Shown here piece by piece: positions 8,362-22,510 of a stretch of 64,000 nucleotides of DNA. The DNA comes from Ocypus olens (Eukaryota; Arthropoda; Insecta; Coleoptera; Staphylinidae). Location: contig OU343058.1 in assembly GCA_910593695.2 (NCBI GenBank), positions 32,181,689 to 32,245,688 on the forward strand, in the 5' to 3' direction. Position 1 is the first letter of the stretch; each line of letters begins with the position of its first letter. A program made the position numbers and the translations under genes. The notes beneath the pieces are model-generated. The model was not told where the DNA came from. It saw nothing but the letters and a program-made list of their open reading frames with translations, and ran no database searches.

Positions 8362-11300
8362 TCAGTTTCTGTAAGTTTCACAAATAATTTTTATAACAAA
8401 ATAGTGTTCAGAATGTGATTCTGGACTCGAAAAAAAACGAAAATAAATTTTTAAAGAAAAATTAAATTTAATCGTTTTTCGGCGTTTCCAGCAGTTGTCC
8501 GAACGATTTACACCAAAAGAAATTTTGCTTGTCTTAGTTTCTGTAAGTCTCACAAATAATTTTTATAACAAAAAAGTGTTCAGAATGTGATTCTGGACTC
8601 GAAAAAAAACGAAAATTATTTTTTGAAGAAAATATAAATTTAATCGTTTTTCGGCGTTTCCAGCAGTTGTCCGAACGATTTACATCAAAAGAAATTTTGC
8701 TTGTCTTAGTTTCTGTAAGTCTCACAAATAATTTTTATAACAAAATAGTGTTCAGAATGTGATTCTGGACTCGAAAAAAAACGAAAACAATTTTTGAAGA
8801 AAAATTAAATTTAATCGTTTTTCGGCGTTTCCAGCAGTTGTCCGAACGATTTACACCAAAAGAAATTTTGCTTGTCTCAATTTCTGTAAGTCTCACAAAT
8901 AATTTTTATAACAAAATAGTGTTCAGAATGTGATTCTGGACTCGAAAAAAAACGAAAATTATTTTTTGAAGAAAAATTAAATTTAATCGATTTTCGGCGT
9001 TTCCAGCAGTTGTCCGAACGATATACATCAAAAGAAATTTTGCTTGTCTTAGTTTCTGTAAGTCTCACAAATAATTTTTATAACAAAAAAGTGTTCAGAA
9101 TGTGATTCTGGACTCGAAAAAAAACGAAAATTATTTTTTGAAGAAAATATAAATTTAATCGTTTTCAGTTTCTGTAAGTCTCACAAATAATTTTTATAAC
9201 CAAATAGTGTTCAGAATGGGATTCTAGACTCGAAAAAAGGAAAATAAATTTTTGAAGAAAAATTAAATTTATTCGTTTTTCGGCGTTTCCAGCAGTTGTC
9301 CGAACGATTTACATCAAAAGAAATTTTGCTTGTCTCAGTTTCTGTAAGTCTCACAAATATATTTTATAACAAAATAGTGTTCAGAATGTGATTCTGGACT
9401 CGAAAAAAAACGAAAATAAATTTTTGAAGAAAAATTAAATTTAATCGTTTTTCGGCGTTTCCAGCAGTTGTCCGAACGATTTACATCAAAAGAAGTTTTG
9501 CTTGTCTTAGTTTCTGTAAGTCTCACAAATAATTTTTATAACAAAAAAGTGTTCAGAATGTGATTCTGGACTCGAAAAAAAACGAAAATAAATTTTTGAA
9601 GAAAAATTAAATTTAATCGTTTTTCGGCGTTTCCAGCAGTTGTCCGAACGATTTACATCAAAAGAAGTTTTGCTTGTCTTAGTTTCTGTAAGTCTCACAA
9701 ATAATTTTTATAACAAAAAAGTGTTCAGAATGTGATTCTGGACTCGAAAAAAAACGAAAATAAATTTTTGAAGAAAAATTAAATTTAATCGTTTTTCGGC
9801 GTTTCCAGCAGTTGTCCGAACGATTTACATCAAAAGAAGTTTTGCTTGTCTTAGTTTCTGTAAGTCTCACAAATAATTTTTATAACAAAAAAGTGTTCAG
9901 AATGTGATTCTGGACTCGAAAAAAAACGAAAATTATTTTTTGAAGAAAATATAAATTTAATCGTTTTTCGGCGTTTCCTGCAGTTGTCCGAACGATTTAC
10001 ATCAAAAGAAATTTTGCTTGTCTCAGTTTCTGTAAGTCTCACAAATAATTTTTATAACAAAATAGTGTTCAGAATGTGATTCTGGACTCGAAAAAAAACG
10101 AAAATTATTTTTTGAAGAAAATATAAATTTAATCGTTTTCAGTTTCTGTAAGTCTCACAAATAATTTTTATAACCAAATAGTGTTCAGAATTGGATTCTA
10201 GACTCGAAAAAAGGAAAATAAATTTTTGAAGAAAAATTAAATTTATTCGTTTTTCGGCGTTTCCAGCAGTTGTCCGAACGATTTACATCAAAAGAAATTT
10301 TTCTTGTCTCAGTTTCTGTAAGTCTCACAAATATATTTTATAACAAAATAGTGTTCAGAATGTGATTCTGGACTCGAAAAAAAACGAAAATAAATTTTTG
10401 AAGAAAAATTAAATTTAATCGTTTTTCGGCGTTTCCAGCAGTTGTCCGAACGATTTACATCAAAAGAAATTTGGCTTGTCTCAGTTTCTGTAAGTCTCAC
10501 AAATAATTTTTATAACAAAATAGTGTTCAGAATGTGATTCTGGACTCGAAAAAAAAACGAAAATAAATTTTTGAAGAAAAATTAAATTTAATCGTTTTTC
10601 GGCGTTTCCAGCAGTTGTCCGAACGATTTACACCAAAAGAAATTTTGCTTGTCTTAGTTTCTGTAAGTCTCACAAATAATTTTTATAACAAAAAAGTGTT
10701 CAGAATGTGATTCTGGACTCGAAAAAAAACGAAAATAATTTTTTGAAGAAAATATAAATTTAATCGTTTTCAGTTTCTGTAAGTCTCACAAATAATTTTT
10801 TAAACCAAATAGTGTTCAGAATGGGATTCTAGACTCAAAAAAAAACGAAAATAAATTTTTGAAGAAAAATTAAATTTATTCGTTTTTCGGCGTTTCCAGC
10901 AGTTGTCCGAACGATTTACATCAAAAGAAATTTTGCTTGTCTCAGTTTCTGTAAGTCTCACAAATAATTTTTATAACAAAATAGTGTTCAGAATGTGATT
11001 CTGGACTCGAAAAAAAAACGAAAACAATTTTTGAAGAAAAATTAAATTTAATCGTTTTTCGGCGTTTCCAGCAGTTGTCCGAACGATTTACACCAAAAGA
11101 AATTTTGCTTGTCTCAATTTCTGTAAGTCTCACAAATAATTTTTATAACAAAATAGTGTTCAGAATGTGATTCTGGACTCGAAAAAAACGAAAATAAATT
11201 TTTGAAGAAAAATTAAATTTAATCGATTTTCGGCGTTTCCAGCAGTTGTCCGAACGATTTCCATCAAAAGAAATTTTGCTTGTCTTAGTTTCTGTAAGTC

Positions 11301-11797
11301 TCACAAATAATTTTTATAACAAAAAAGTGTTCAGAATGTGATTCTGGACTCGAAAAAAACGAAAATTATTTTTTGAAGAAAAATTAAATTTAATCGTTTT
11401 TCGGCGTTTCCAGCAGTTGTCCGAACGATTTACACCAAAAGAAATTTTGCTTGTCTCAGTTTCTGTAAGTCTCACAAATAATTTTTATAACAAAATAGTG
11501 TTCAGAATGTGATTCTGGACTCGAAAAAAAACGAAAACAATTTTTGAAGAAAAATTAAATTTAATCGTTTTTCGGCGTTTCCAGCAGTTGTCCGAACGAT
11601 TTACACTAAAAGAAATTTTGCTTGTCTTAGTTTCTGTAAGTCTCACAAATAATTTTTATAACAAAATAGTGTTCAGAATGTGATTCTGGACTCGAAAAAA
11701 ACGAAAATAAATTTTTGAAGAAAAATTAAATTTAATCGTTTTTCGGCGTTTCCAGCAGTTGTCCGAACGATTTACATCAAAAGAAATTTTGCTTGTC
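8362..11797. repeat. Second copy of the 5,845-bp shifted block
   Basis: It matches 2,518-5,953 monomer by monomer. Private changes include CGATATACATC near 9,020 and CGATTTCCATC near 11,260. The copy ends with one 1,490-bp module, whereas the first copy is followed by a second tandem module, so the module number differs between otherwise equivalent blocks. Confidence 0.85.
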
Positions 11798-12715
11798 TCA
11801 GTTTCTGTAAGTCTCACAAATATATTTTATAACAAAATAGTGTTCAGAATGTGATTCTGGACTCGAAAAAAAACGAAAATAAATTTTTGAAGAAAAATTA
11901 AATTTAATCGTTTTTCGGCGTTTCCAGCAGTTGTCCGAACGATTTACATCAAAAGAAATTTTGCTTGTCTCAGTTTCTGTAAGTCTCACAAATAATTTTT
12001 ATAACAAAATAGTGTTCAGAATGTGATTCTGGACTCGAAAAAAAACGAAAAAAAATTTTTGAAGAAAAATTAAATTTAATCTTTTTTCGGCGTTTCCAGC
12101 AGTTGTCCGAACGATTTACACCAAAAGAAATTTTGCTTGTCTTAGTTTCTGTAAGTCTCACAAATAATTTTTATAACAAAAAAGTGTTCAGAATGTGATT
12201 CTGAACTCGAAAAAAAACGAAAATAATTTTTTGAAGAAAATATAAATTTAATCGTTTTCAGTTTCTGTAAGTCTCACAAATAATTGTTAAAACCAAATAG
12301 TGTTCAGAATGGGATTCTAGACTCGAAAAAAAACGAAAATAAATTTTTGAAGAAAAATTAAATTTATTCGTTTTTCGGCGTTTCCAGCAGTTGTCCGAAC
12401 GATTTACATCAAAAGAAATTTTGCTTGTCTTAGTTTCTGTAAGTCTCACAAATAATTTTTATAACAAAATAGTGTTCAGAATGTGATTCTGGACTCGAAA
12501 AAAAACGAAAATTATTTTTTGAAGAAAATATAAATTTAATCGTTTTCAGTTTCTGTAAGTCTCACAAATAATTTTTATAACCAAATAGTGTTCAGAATGA
12601 GATTCTAGACTCGAAAAAAGGAAAATAAATTTTTGAAGAAAAATTAAATTTATTCGTTTTTCGGCGTTTCCAGCAGTTGTCCGAACGATTTACATCAAAA
12701 GAAATTTTGCTTGTC
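11798..12715. repeat. Second copy of the 918-bp module
   Basis: It matches 7,444-8,361 at a shift of 4,354 bp, with one visible private change, GAAAAAAAATTTTTG near 12,047 in place of GAAAATAAATTTTTG. It is followed by the copy of the window's first 2.6 kb, showing that the larger blocks abut at module borders. Confidence 0.8.
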
Positions 12716-12773
12716 TCAGTTTCTGTAAGTCTCACAAATATATTTTATAACAAAATAGTGTTCAGAATGTGAT

Positions 12774-15370
12774 TCTGGACTCGAAAAAAAACGAAAATAA
12801 ATTTTTGAAGAAAAATTAAATTTAATCGTTTTTCGGCGTTTCCAGCAGTTGTCCGAACGATTTACATCAAAAGAAATTTTGCTTGTCTCAGTTTCTGTAA
12901 GTCTCACAAATAATTTTTATAACAAAATAGTGTTCAGAATGTGATTCTGGACTCGAAAAAAAACGAAAATAAATTTTTGAAGAAAAATTAAATTTAATCG
13001 TTTTTCGGCGTTTCCAGCAGTTGTCCGAACGATTTACACCAAAAGAAATTTTGCTTGTCTTAGTTTCTGTAAGTCTCACAAATAATTTTTATAACAAAAA
13101 AGTGTTCAGAATGTGATTCTGGACTCGAAAAAAAACGAAAATAATTTTTTGAAGAAAATATAAATTTAATCGTTTTCAGTTTCTGTAAATCTCACAAATA
13201 ATTTTTAAAACCAAATAGTGTTCAGAATGGGATTCTAGACTCAAAAAAAAAAGAAAATAAATTTTTAAAGAAAAATTAAATTTATTCGTTTTTCGGCGTT
13301 TCCAGCAGTTGTCCGAACGATTTACATCAAAAGAAATTTTGCTTGTCTCAGTTTCTGTAAGTCTCACAAATAATTTTTATAACAAAATAGTGTTCAGAAT
13401 GTGATTCTGGACTCGAAAAAAAACGAAAACAATTTTTGAAGAAAAATTAAATTTAATCGTTTTTCGGCGTTTCCAGCAGTTGTCCGAACGATTTACACCA
13501 AAAGAAATTTTGCTTGTCTCAATTTCTGTAGGTCTCACAAATAATTTTTATAACAAAATAGTGTTCAGAATGTGATTCTGGACTCGAAAAAAACGAAAAT
13601 AAATTTTTGAAGAAAAATTAAATTTAATCGATTTTCGGCGTTTCCAGCAGTTGTCCGAACGATTTACATCAAAAGAAATTTTGCTTGTCTTAGTTTCTGT
13701 AAGTCTCACAAATAATTTTTATAACAAAAAAGTGTTCAGAATGTGATTCTGGACTCGAAAAAAAACGAAAACTATTTTTTGAAAAAAAATTAAATTTAAT
13801 CGTTTTTCGGCGTTTCCAGCAGTTGTCCGAACGATTTACATCAAAAGAAATTTTGCTTGTCTCAGTTTCTGTAAGTCTCACAAATAATTTTTATAACAAA
13901 ATTGTGTCCAGAATGTGATTCTGGACTCGAAAAAAAACGAAAACAATTTTTGAAGAAAAATTAAATTTAATCGTTTTTCGGCGTTTCCAGCAGTTGTCCG
14001 AACGATTTACACCAAAAGAAATTTTGCTTGTCTCAATTTCTGTAAGTCTCACAAATAATTTTTATAACAAAATAGTGTTCAGAATGTGATTCTGGACTCG
14101 AAAAAAAACGAAAATTATTTTTTGAAGAAAATATAAATTTAATCGTTTTCAGTTTCTGTAAGTCTCACAAATAATTTTTATAACCAAATAGTGTTCAGAA
14201 TGGGATTTTAGACTTGAAAAAAGGAAAATAAATTTTTGAAGAAAAATTAAATTTATTCGTTTTTCGGCGTTTCCAGCAGTTGTCCGAACGATTTACATCA
14301 AAAAAAATTTTGCTTGTCTCAGTTTCTGTAAGTCTCACAAATATATTTTATAACAAAATAGTGTTCAGAATGTGATTCTGGACTCGAAAAAAAAACGAAA
14401 ATAAATTTTTGAAGAAAAATTAAATTTAATCGTTTTTCGGCGTTTCCAGCAGTTGTCCGAACGATTTACATCAAAAGAAATTTTGCTTGTCTCAGTTTCT
14501 GTAAGTCTCACAAATAATTTTTATAACAAAATAGTGTTCAGAATGTGATTCTGGACTCGAAAAAAAACGAAAATAAATTTTTGAAGAAAAATTAAATTTA
14601 ATCGTTTTTCGGCGTTTCCAGCAGTTGTCCGAACGATTTACATCAAAAGAAATTTTGCTTGTCTTAGTTTCTGTAAGTCTCACAAATAATTTTTATAACA
14701 AAAAAGTGTTCAGAATGTGATTCTGGACTCGAAAAAAAACGAAAATTATTTTTTGAAGAAAATATAAATTTAATCGTTTTTCGGCGTTTCCAGCAGTTGT
14801 CCGAACGATTTACATCAAAAGAAATTTTGCTTGTCTTAGTTTCTGTAAGTCTCACAAATAATTTTTATAGCAAAATAGTGTTCAGAATGTGATTCTGGAC
14901 TCGAAAAAAAACGAAAATTATTTTTTGAAGAAAATATAAATTTAATCGTTTTCAGTTTCTGTAAGTCTCACAAATAATTTTTATAACCAAATAGTGTTCA
15001 GAATGGGATTCTAGACTCGAAAAAAGGAAAATAAATTTTTGAAGAAAAATTAAATTTATTCGTTTTTCGGCGTTTCCAGCAGTTGTCCGAACGATTTACA
15101 CCAAAAGAAATTTTGCTTGTCTTAATTTCTGTAAGTCTCACAAATAATTTTTATAACAAAATAGTGTTCAGAATGTGATTCTGGACTCGAAAAAAACGAA
15201 AATAAATTTTTGAAGAAAAATTAAATTTAATCGATTTTCGGCGTTTCCAGCAGTTGTCCGAACGATTTACATCAAAAGAAATTTTGCTTGTCTCAGTTTC
15301 TGTAAGTTTCACAAATAATTTTTATAACAAAATAGTGTTCAGAATGTGATTCTGGACTCGAAAAAAAACG
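12774..15370. repeat. Copy 2 of the 12.77-kb shifted block (partner 1-2,596)
   Basis: Position 12,774 corresponds to window position 1, so the true block probably starts upstream of the window. The right end falls at a junction where the sequence restarts with the S monomer whose joint is at 15,404. That junction is also the seam of a 1,259-bp tandem duplication, which suggests that one unequal exchange made it. Confidence 0.8.
14112..15370. repeat. First copy of a 1,259-bp tandem duplication
   Basis: The rare pair GGGATTTTAGAC plus CTTGAAAAAAGG occurs near 14,202 and again near 15,462; S joints 14144/15404 and 14947/16205 are 1,258-1,260 bp apart. The second copy runs directly on from this one to about 16,630. 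It consists of seven or eight monomers including two S units and looks like a single unequal crossover product. Confidence 0.85.
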
Positions 15371-15383
15371 AAAATTATTTTTT

Positions 15384-18285
15384 GAAGAAAATATAAATTT
15401 AATCGTTTTCAGTTTCTGTAAGTCTCACAAATAATTTTTATAACCAAATAGTGTTCAGAATGGGATTTTAGACTTGAAAAAAGGAAAATAAATTTTTGAA
15501 GAAAAATTAAATTTATTCGTTTTTCGGCGTTTCCAGCAGTTGTCCGAACGATTTACATCAAAAAAAATTTTGCTTGTCTCAGTTTCTGTAAGTCTCACAA
15601 ATATATTTTATAACAAAATAGTGTTCAGAATGTGATTCTGGACTCGAAAAAAAACGAAAATAAATTTTTGAAGAAAAATTAAATTTAATCGTTTTTCGGC
15701 GTTTCCAGCAGTTGTCCGAACGATTTACATCAAAAGAAATTTTGCTTGTCTCAGTTTCTGTAAGTCTCACAAATAATTTTTATAACAAAATAGTGTTCAG
15801 AATGTGATTCTGGACTCGAAAAAAAACGAAAATAAATTTTTGAAGAAAAATTAAATTTAATCGTTTTTCGGCGTTTCCAGCAGTTGTCCGAACGATTTAC
15901 ATCAAAAGAAATTTTGCTTGTCTTAGTTTCTGTAAGTCTCACAAATAATTTTTATAACAAAAAAGTGTTCAGAATGTGATTCTGGACTCGAAAAAAAACG
16001 AAAATTATTTTTTGAAGAAAATATAAATTTAATCGTTTTTCGGCGTTTCCAGCAGTTGTCCGAACGATTTACATCAAAAGAAATTTTGCTTGTCTTAGTT
16101 TCTGTAAGTCTCACAAATAATTTTTATAGCAAAATAGTGTTCAGAATGTGATTCTGGACTCGAAAAAAAACGAAAATTATTTTTTGAAGAAAATATAAAT
16201 TTAATCGTTTTCAGTTTCTGTAAGTCTCACAAATAATTTTTATAACCAAATAGTGTTCAGAATGGGATTCTAGACTCGAAAAAAGGAAAATAAATTTTTG
16301 AAGAAAAATTAAATTTATTCGTTTTTCGGCGTTTCCAGCAGTTGTCCGAACGATTTACACCAAAAGAAATTTTGCTTGTCTTAATTTCTGTAAGTCTCAC
16401 AAATAATTTTTATAACAAAATAGTGTTCAGAATGTGATTCTGGACTCGAAAAAAACGAAAATAAATTTTTGAAGAAAAATTAAATTTAATCGATTTTCGG
16501 CGTTTCCAGCAGTTGTCCGAACGATTTACATCAAAAGAAATTTTGCTTGTCTCAGTTTCTGTAAGTTTCACAAATAATTTTTATAACAAAATAGTGTTCA
16601 GAATGTGATTCTGGACTCGAAAAAAAACGAAAATAAATTTTTAAAGAAAAATTAAATTTAATCGTTTTTCGGCGTTTCCAGCAGTTGTCCGAACGATTTA
16701 CACCAAAAGAAATTTTGCTTGTCTTAGTTTCTGTAAGTCTCACAAATAATTTTTATAACAAAAAAGTGTTCAGAATGTGATTCTGGACTCGAAAAAAAAC
16801 GAAAATTATTTTTTGAAGAAAATATAAATTTAATCGTTTTTCGGCGTTTCCAGCAGTTGTCCGAACGATTTACATCAAAAGAAATTTTGCTTGTCTTAGT
16901 TTCTGTAAGTCTCACAAATAATTTTTATAACAAAATAGTGTTCAGAATGTGATTCTGGACTCGAAAAAAAACGAAAACAATTTTTGAAGAAAAATTAAAT
17001 TTAATCGTTTTTCGGCGTTTCCAGCAGTTGTCCGAACGATTTACACCAAAAGAAATTTTGCTTGTCTCAATTTCTGTAAGTCTCACAAATAATTTTTATA
17101 ACAAAATAGTGTTCAGAATGTGATTCTGGACTCGAAAAAAAACGAAAATTATTTTTTGAAGAAAAATTAAATTTAATCGATTTTCGGCGTTTCCAGCAGT
17201 TGTCCGAACGATTTACATCAAAAGAAATTTTGCTTGTCTTAGTTTCTGTAAGTCTCACAAATAATTTTTATAACAAAATAGTGTTCAGAATGTGATTCTG
17301 GACTCGAAAAAAAACGAAAATTATTTTTTGAAGAAAATATAAATTTAATCGTTTTCAGTTTCTGTAAGTCTCACAAATAATTTTTATAACCAAATAGTGT
17401 TCAGAATGGGATTCTAGACTCGAAAAAAGGAAAATAAATTTTTGAAGAAAAATTAAATTTATTCGTTTTTCGGCGTTTCCAGCAGTTGTCCGAACGATTT
17501 ACATCAAAAGAAATTTTGCTTGTCTCAGTTTCTGTAAGTCTCACAAATATATTTTATAACAAAATAGTGTTCAGAATGTGATTCTGGACTCGAAAAAAAA
17601 CGAAAATAAATTTTTGAAGAAAAATTAAATTTAATCGTTTTTCGGCGTTTCCAGCAGTTGTCCGAACGATTTACATCAAAAGAAGTTTTGCTTGTCTTAG
17701 TTTCTGTAAGTCTCACAAATAATTTTTATAACAAAAAAGTGTTCAGAATGTGATTCTGGACTCGAAAAAAAACGAAAATAAATTTTTGAAGAAAAATTAA
17801 ATTTAATCGTTTTTCGGCGTTTCCAGCAGTTGTCCGAACGATTTACATCAAAAGAAGTTTTGCTTGTCTTAGTTTCTGTAAGTCTCACAAATAATTTTTA
17901 TAACAAAAAAGTGTTCAGAATGTGATTCTGGACTCGAAAAAAAACGAAAATAAATTTTTGAAGAAAAATTAAATTTAATCGTTTTTCGGCGTTTCCAGCA
18001 GTTGTCCGAACGATTTACATCAAAAGAAGTTTTGCTTGTCTTAGTTTCTGTAAGTCTCACAAATAATTTTTATAACAAAAAAGTGTTCAGAATGTGATTC
18101 TGGACTCGAAAAAAAACGAAAATTATTTTTTGAAGAAAATATAAATTTAATCGTTTTTCGGCGTTTCCAGCAGTTGTCCGAACGATTTACATCAAAAGAA
18201 ATTTTGCTTGTCTCAGTTTCTGTAAGTCTCACAAATAATTTTTATAACAAAATAGTGTTCAGAATGTGATTCTGGACTCGAAAAA
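15384..18285. repeat. Second copy of the 1,350-4,250 block
   Basis: The monomer order and marker variants match the first copy at a shift of 14,034-14,035 bp. The left edge coincides with the seam of the 1,259-bp tandem duplication. The right edge is followed by a further partial copy starting with the S joint at 18,495. Confidence 0.8.
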
Positions 18286-18469
18286 AAACGAAAACAATTT
18301 TTGAAGAAAAATTAAATTTAATCGTTATTCGGCGTTTCCAGCAGTTGTCCGAACGATTTACACCAAAAGAAATTTTGCTTGTCTCAATTTCTGTAAGTCT
18401 CACAAATAATTTTTATAACAAAATAGTGTTCAGAATGTGATTCTGGACTCGAAAAAAAACGAAAATTAT

Positions 18470-19833
18470 TTTTTGAAGAAAATATAAATTTAATCGTTTT
18501 CAGTTTCTGTAAGTCTCACAAATAATTTTTATAACCAAATAGTGTTCAGAATGGGATTCTAGACTTGAAAAAAGGAAAATAAATTTTTGAAGAAAAATTA
18601 AATTTATTTGTTTTTCGGCGTTTCCAGCAGTTGTCCGAACGATTTACATCAAAAGAAATTTTGCTTGTCTCAGTTTCTGTAAGTCTCACAAATATATTTT
18701 ATAACAAAATAGTGTTCAGAATGTGATTCTGGACTCGAAAAAAAACGAAAATAAATTTTTGAAGAAAAATTAAATTTAATCGTTTTTCGGCGTTTCCAGC
18801 AGTTGTCCGAACGATTTACATCAAAAGAAATTTTGCTTGTCTCAGTTTCTGTAAGTCTCACAAATAATTTTTATAACAAAATAGTGTTCAGAATGTGATT
18901 CTGGACTCGAAAAAAAACGAAAATAAATTTTTGAAGAAAAATTAAATTTAATCGTTTTTCGGCGTTTCCAGCAGTTGTCCGAACGATTTACATCAAAAGA
19001 AGTTTTGCTTGTCTTAGTTTCTGTAAGTCTCACAAATAATTTTTATAACAAAAAAGTGTTCAGAATGTGATTCTGGACTCGAAAAAAAACGAAAATTATT
19101 TTTTGAAGAAAATATAAATTTAATCGTTTTTCGGCGTTTCCAGCAGTTGTCCGAACGATTTACATCAAAAGAAATTTTGCTTGTCTTAGTTTCTGTAAGT
19201 CTCACAAATAATTTTTATAGCAAAATAGTGTTCAGAATGTGATTCTGGACTCGAAAAAAAACGAAAATTATTTTTTGAAGAAAATATAAATTTAATCGTT
19301 TTCAGTTTCTGTAAGTCTCACAAATAATTTTTATAACCAAATAGTGTTCAGAATGGGATTCTAGACTCGAAAAAAGGAAAATAAATTTTTGAAGAAAAAT
19401 TAAATTTATTCGTTTTTCGGCGTTTCCAGCAGTTGTCCGAACGATTTACACCAAAAGAAATTTTGCTTGTCTCAATTTCTGTAAGTCTCACAAATAATTT
19501 TTATAACAAAATAGTGTTCAGAATGTGATTCTGGACTCGAAAAAAACGAAAATAAATTTTTGAAGAAAAATTAAATTTAATCGATTTTCGGCGTTTCCAG
19601 CAGTTGTCCGAACGATTTACATCAAAAAAAATTTTGCTTGTCTCAGTTTCTGTAAGTCTCACAAATAATTTTTATAACAAAATAGTGTTCAGAATGTGAT
19701 TCTGGACTCGAAAAAAAACGAAAATAAATTTTTGAAGAAAAATTAAATTTAATCGTTTTTCGGCGTTTCCAGCAGTTGTCCGAACGATTTACACCAAAAG
19801 AAATTTTGCTTGTCTTAGTTTCTGTAAGTCTCA
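18470..19833. repeat. Third partial copy of the 1,350-2,700 module
   Basis: S joints at 18495 and 19297 and the L monomers between them match those at 1370 and 2172 with a constant shift of 17,125 bp. The monomer ending near 19,034 carries the GAAGTTTTG change absent from the first copy, a sign of later local conversion or mutation. Confidence 0.75.
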
Positions 19834-20560
19834 CAAATAATTTTTATAACAAAAAAGTGTTCAGAATGTGATTCTGGACTCGAAAAAAAACGAAAATAAT
19901 TTTTTGAAGAAAATATAAATTTAATCGTTTTCAGTTTCTGTAAGTCTCACAAATAATTTTTAAAACCAAATAGTGTTCAGAATGGGATTCTAGACTCGAA
20001 AAAAAACGAAAATAAATTTTTGAAGAAAAATTAAATTTATTCGTTTTTCGGCGTTTCCAGCAGTTGTCCGAACGATTTACATCAAAAGAAATTTTGCTTG
20101 TCTTAGTTTCTGTAAGTCTCACAAATAATTTTTATAACAAAAAAGTGTTCAGAATGTGATTCTGGACTCGAAAAAAAACGAAAATTATTTTTTGAAGAAA
20201 ATATAAATTTAATCGTTTTTCGGCGTTTCCAGCAGTTGTCCGAACGATTTACATCAAAAGAAATTTTGCTTGTCTCAGTTTCTGTAAGTCTCACAAATAA
20301 TTTTTATAACAAAATAGTGTTCAGAATGTGATTCTGGACTCGAAAAAAAACGAAAATTATTTTTTGAAGAAAATATAAATTTAATCGTTTTCAGTTTCTG
20401 TAAGTCTCACAAATAATTTTTATAACCAAATAGTGTTCAGAATTGGATTCTAGACTCGAAAAAAGGAAAATAAATTTTTGAAGAAAAATTAAATTTATTC
20501 GTTTTTCGGCGTTTCCAGCAGTTGTCCGAACGATTTACATCAAAAGAAATTTTTCTTGTC

Positions 20561-22050
20561 TCAGTTTCTGTAAGTCTCACAAATATATTTTATAACAAAA
20601 TAGTGTTCAGAATGTGATTCTGGACTCGAAAAAAAACGAAAATAAATTTTTGAAGAAAAATTAAATTTAATCGTTTTTCGGCGTTTCCAGCAGTTGTCCG
20701 AACGATTTACATCAAAAGAAATTTGGCTTGTCTCAGTTTCTGTAAGTCTCACAAATAATTTTTATAACAAAATAGTGTTCAGAATGTGATTCTGGACTCG
20801 AAAAAAAAACGAAAATAAATTTTTGAAGAAAAATTAAATTTAATCGTTTTTCGGCGTTTCCAGCAGTTGTCCGAACGATTTACACCAAAAGAAATTTTGC
20901 TTGTCTTAGTTTCTGTAAGTCTCACAAATAATTTTTATAACAAAAAAGTGTTCAGAATGTGATTCTGGACTCGAAAAAAAACGAAAATAATTTTTTGAAG
21001 AAAATATAAATTTAATCGTTTTCAGTTTCTGTAAGTCTCACAAATAATTTTTTAAACCAAATAGTGTTCAGAATGGGATTCTAGACTCAAAAAAAAACGA
21101 AAATAAATTTTTGAAGAAAAATTAAATTTATTCGTTTTTCGGCGTTTCCAGCAGTTGTCCGAACGATTTACATCAAAAGAAATTTTGCTTGTCTCAGTTT
21201 CTGTAAGTCTCACAAATAATTTTTATAACAAAATAGTGTTCAGAATGTGATTCTGGACTCGAAAAAAAAACGAAAACAATTTTTGAAGAAAAATTAAATT
21301 TAATCGTTTTTCGGCGTTTCCAGCAGTTGTCCGAACGATTTACACCAAAAGAAATTTTGCTTGTCTCAATTTCTGTAAGTCTCACAAATAATTTTTATAA
21401 CAAAATAGTGTTCAGAATGTGATTCTGGACTCGAAAAAAACGAAAATAAATTTTTGAAGAAAAATTAAATTTAATCGATTTTCGGCGTTTCCAGCAGTTG
21501 TCCGAACGATTTACATCAAAAGAAATTTTGCTTGTCTTAGTTTCTGTAAGTCTCACAAATAATTTTTATAACAAAAAAGTGTTCAGAATGTGATTCTGGA
21601 CTCGAAAAAAAACGAAAATTATTTTTTGAAGAAAAATTAAATTTAATCGTTTTTCGGCGTTTCCAGCAGTTGTCCGAACGATTTACACCAAAAGAAATTT
21701 TGCTTGTCTCAGTTTCTGTAAGTCTCACAAATAATTTTTATAACAAAATAGTGTTCAGAATGTGATTCTGGACTCGAAAAAAAACGAAAACAATTTTTGA
21801 AGAAAAATTAAATTTAATCGTTTTTCGGCGTTTCCAGCAGTTGTCCGAACGATTTACACTAAAAGAAATTTTGCTTGTCTCAGTTTCTGTAAGTCTCACA
21901 AATAATTTTTATAACAAAATAGTGTTCAGAATGTGATTCTGGACTCGAAAAAAACGAAAATAAATTTTTGAAGAAAAATTAAATTTAATCGTTTTTCGGC
22001 GTTTCCAGCAGTTGTCCGAACGATTTACATCAAAAGAAATTTTGCTTGTC
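20561..22050. repeat. 1,490-bp module, fourth copy, at the right end of domain A
   Basis: It matches 10,309-11,797 with a shift of 10,252-10,253 bp, including the S joint at 21017 (10765). The match extends left to about 20,103, equivalent to 9,851. After 22,050 it leads into the module that borders domain B. Confidence 0.85.
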
Positions 22051-22510
22051 TCAGTTTCTGTAAGTCTCACAAATAATTTTTATAACAAAATAGTGTTCAG
22101 AATGTGATTCTGGACTCGAAAAAAAACGAAAATAAATTTTTGAAGAAAAATTAAATTTAATCTTTTTTCGGCGTTTCCAGCAGTTGTCCGAACGATTTAC
22201 ATCAAAAGAAATTTTGCTTGTCTCAGTTTCTGTAAGTCTCACAAATATATTTTATAACAAAATAGTGTTCAGAATGTGATTCTGGACTCGAAAAAAAACG
22301 AAAATAATTTTTTGAAGAAAATATAAATTTAATCGTTTTCAGTTTCTGTAAGTCTCACAAATAATTGTTAAAACCAAATAGTGTTCAGAATGGGATTCTA
22401 GACTCGAAAAAAAACGAAAATAAATTTTTGAAGAAAAATTAAATTTATTCGTTTTTCGGCGTTTCCAGCAGTTGTCCGAACGATTTACATCAAAAGAAAT
22501 TTTGCTTGTC

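Larger units (their letters stand above)
1..22510. repeat. Array domain A
   Basis: This domain is marked by variants I find only here: L monomers with GAAAACAATTTTTG, L' monomers with a GAAAAAAGG tract, and AAAAGAAGTTTTG in runs of three consecutive monomers (3,490-4,025, 9,335-9,870, 17,525-18,060). SS and T monomers and the GAAGGATTTAC, TTTTTAGGCG and GACTCGAAAAAGCG variants of the second domain are absent. It is assembled from a few modules copied at shifts of 1,490, 5,845, 4,354, 1,259, 10,252, 12,774, 14,034 and 17,125 bp. The last clear A-only variant lies near 21,790, and the first B-type SS unit is at 22,511. Confidence 0.85.
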
